A DNA stretch of 14,798 nucleotides. Source: JACCVL01 sp038233135 (GTDB lineage: Bacteria; Actinomycetota; Actinomycetes; Propionibacteriales; Nocardioidaceae). The stretch covers positions 1-14,798 of the forward strand of contig JBBSMN010000055.1 in NCBI GenBank assembly GCA_038233135.1, in the 5' to 3' direction. A program made the position numbers and the translations under genes. Shown here piece by piece: positions 13,441 to 14,798 of this stretch (position 1 is the first letter of the stretch; every line of letters starts with the position of its first letter). The notes beneath the pieces were generated by a model. It made no database searches. It saw nothing but the letters and a program-made list of their open reading frames with translations, and was not told the DNA's origin.

Positions 13441-14798
13441 ATGCACCCGATGTCGTCGTCGTCCCGCGAACGGGTCGCCATGATCGGTGCGCGGCTGCTC
13501 GGTGCGACCACCGTGGCGCTCCTCGCGGTGTTGGTGCCGTCGTGGCGCTCGGCGAGCACGGCTGCTGCGATCTGTGCCGTGGCCGTGACGGCGACGCTGC
13601 TGACGCTGCACCGACCGAGCTGGCGCGTCCAGATCCCTGTGGTCGAGGCGCTCGCGATCGGGCTGCTGGTCGGGACGTCCGTGGCGCAGTTCCCCGGCGC
13701 GGTGGCTTATTTCCTGGTGCCGCCGTTCGTCGTGGCCCTCACGGCCGGATGGGCGCCGGTCCTGCTGGCCGTCCTGGTGCAGGTGGTCTGCATCGACCTG
13801 GTGACGCTCCCCGACCTCTCGCTCACAACCGTTCAGAGCCGCCTCGAGCTGTCGCTGCCCTGGTTGGTCATCAGCTCGGGGGTGGCTCTGCTTGGCCACT
13901 TCCTGACCCGGGAGCCGGCCCCGACCCTCGGCCTGTCCGACGACACCGGCTACGAGTCGGCGCGCCGGCTGCTGGCGCAGCTGCGCACGGTGGCGCGCCG
14001 GCTGTCGGCTGGCCTGGACCCCGTCGGCATCGCCCAGCAGATCCTGGCCGAGCTCGACCGACGTACGGACGTCTCGCTGGCGGTCGTCCTTGCCCGCGCG
14101 GACGGTGCCACACTGCAGCCGCTGGCCGAGCACGGTGACGGGGCGGCACGGGAGCTGACCGGCGACGACCCCCTCGTCATGGACGCCTGGACCAACGAGT
14201 CGCCGGTGCAGCGCCCGTCCGGGCCGTCCGCAAGCACCAGCTACATCCGGCTCGCACTGCCGCTGCAGGTCGGCGTCCGGGTGATCGGGGTCGTCGTCGC
14301 CGAGGGCCCCCGGTCCTTGACCGGCGACGAGCTCAGCGAGCTCCGCGACGCGCTGGCCGAACACTGCGTACGGCTCGAGACAGCCATGCTCTTCGACGAG
14401 GTGCGGTCGCTGGCGACGGCCGAGGAGAGAAGGCGACTGGCCAGGGAGATCCACGACGGCATCGCCCAGGAGATCGCGTCGCTCGGCTACCTCGTCGACG
14501 GCATGGTTGCGGACTCCGACGGCAATCAACGCGCGTCGCTAGCGCAGCTGCGCAACGAGCTGACCAGGCTGACCAACGAGCTGCGCCTGTCGATCTTCGA
14601 CCTGCGTACCGAGGTGAGCCCGACCGCGAGCCTCGGCGCGGTGCTGTCCGATCACGTACGGCTGATCGGGACCCGCTCGGGGATGACGGTGCATCTGTCG
14701 CTCGCCGAGGGGGTCAAGCGGCTGCCGGTGCAGACCGAGACCGAGATCCTCCGGATCGCCCAGGAGGCCATCACCAACGCCCGCAAGCACTCCGGGGC
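13441..14798 (+). CDS. Membrane sensor histidine kinase, HisKA_3/NarL type (partial, 3' end off window)
   Basis: This sensor would autophosphorylate on His and pass the phosphate to a LuxR/NarL-type response regulator, often encoded next to it; none is visible because the window ends. Visible are 452 codons. The N-terminus holds several hydrophobic helices (about 12-32, 39-56, 65-80, 88-119 and 138-154). A region about 170-315 looks like a GAF-type sensory domain. The dimerisation box ERRRLAREIHDGIAQEIASL (329-348) carries the phospho-acceptor His338. The ATPase N-box EAITNARKHSG begins at 442, where the window stops. Start at 13441 is chosen for its ribosome binding site; ATG at 13432 is the alternative. 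The signal sensed is unknown. Confidence 0.9.
   Translation, partial: MHPMSSSSRERVAMIGARLLGATTVALLAVLVPSWRSASTAAAICAVAVTATLLTLHRPSWRVQIPVVEALAIGLLVGTSVAQFPGAVAYFLVPPFVVALTAGWAPVLLAVLVQVVCIDLVTLPDLSLTTVQSRLELSLPWLVISSGVALLGHFLTREPAPTLGLSDDTGYESARRLLAQLRTVARRLSAGLDPVGIAQQILAELDRRTDVSLAVVLARADGATLQPLAEHGDGAARELTGDDPLVMDAWTNESPVQRPSGPSASTSYIRLALPLQVGVRVIGVVVAEGPRSLTGDELSELRDALAEHCVRLETAMLFDEVRSLATAEERRRLAREIHDGIAQEIASLGYLVDGMVADSDGNQRASLAQLRNELTRLTNELRLSIFDLRTEVSPTASLGAVLSDHVRLIGTRSGMTVHLSLAEGVKRLPVQTETEILRIAQEAITNARKHSG

Noticed and set aside
11501..14529. Long minus-strand open frames opposite the acyl-CoA ligase and histidine kinase
   Set aside because: The plus-strand products have full sets of family motifs. 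The minus-strand products are low-complexity Arg/Asp/His-rich translations with no motif.

Overview
The window is very GC-rich (roughly 70% by eye), with GTG starts, stop/start overlaps and start codons lying 6 nt behind a -10 box. This fits a high-GC actinomycete. Genus cannot be fixed from the sequence; Intrasporangiaceae-like or Nocardioides-like bacteria are guesses.

Left part, positions 1 to about 7,704, minus strand: a tightly packed operon for myo-inositol breakdown. In transcription order it holds an IolE-like inosose dehydratase, a (beta/alpha)8 protein of the Cgl0159 type that may be the pathway aldolase, iolB, iolD and the CoA-acylating methylmalonate-semialdehyde dehydrogenase (mmsA/iolA). 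A sugar-type ABC importer follows: a lipoprotein binding protein and a permease that runs off the left edge. The first three junctions are ATGA overlaps and iolD/mmsA are 1 nt apart, so translational coupling is likely. The inositol dehydrogenase (IolG) and the 5-dehydro-2-deoxygluconokinase (IolC) are not here, nor is the transporter ATPase. They may lie beyond the left edge or elsewhere.

A GntR/HutC-type regulator is divergent (7825-8577, plus). The 120-bp gap between it and the operon holds a perfect 7-7-7 inverted repeat whose arms contain consensus TTGACA hexamers pointing both ways. It is a good candidate for the operator controlling operon and regulator together.

Right part: two ROK-family sugar kinases in tandem (minus), probably glucokinases, are preceded by a small CxxCxxC protein and an SRPBCC-fold protein in the same direction. 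Divergent from these (plus) is an AMP-forming long-chain acyl-CoA ligase homologue with unusual residues at two conserved lysine sites. It is followed by a membrane histidine kinase of the NarL/HisKA_3 type, cut by the right edge.

The most unusual points are: (i) a 22-bp tandem repeat inside iolB that is read through in two frames and seems to add a peptide to the enzyme; (ii) the divergent operator; (iii) loss of the A10 lysine in the acyl-CoA ligase homologue; (iv) a 19-bp-arm hairpin inside the 3' end of the small CxxCxxC gene just before a kinase start; (v) an Arg-Ser repeat tail on one kinase; and (vi) a divergent pair of apparently leaderless genes. No stretch over 300 bp lacks a gene. 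I saw no RNA gene, insertion sequence or CRISPR array. I did not find a clearly novel multi-gene system.
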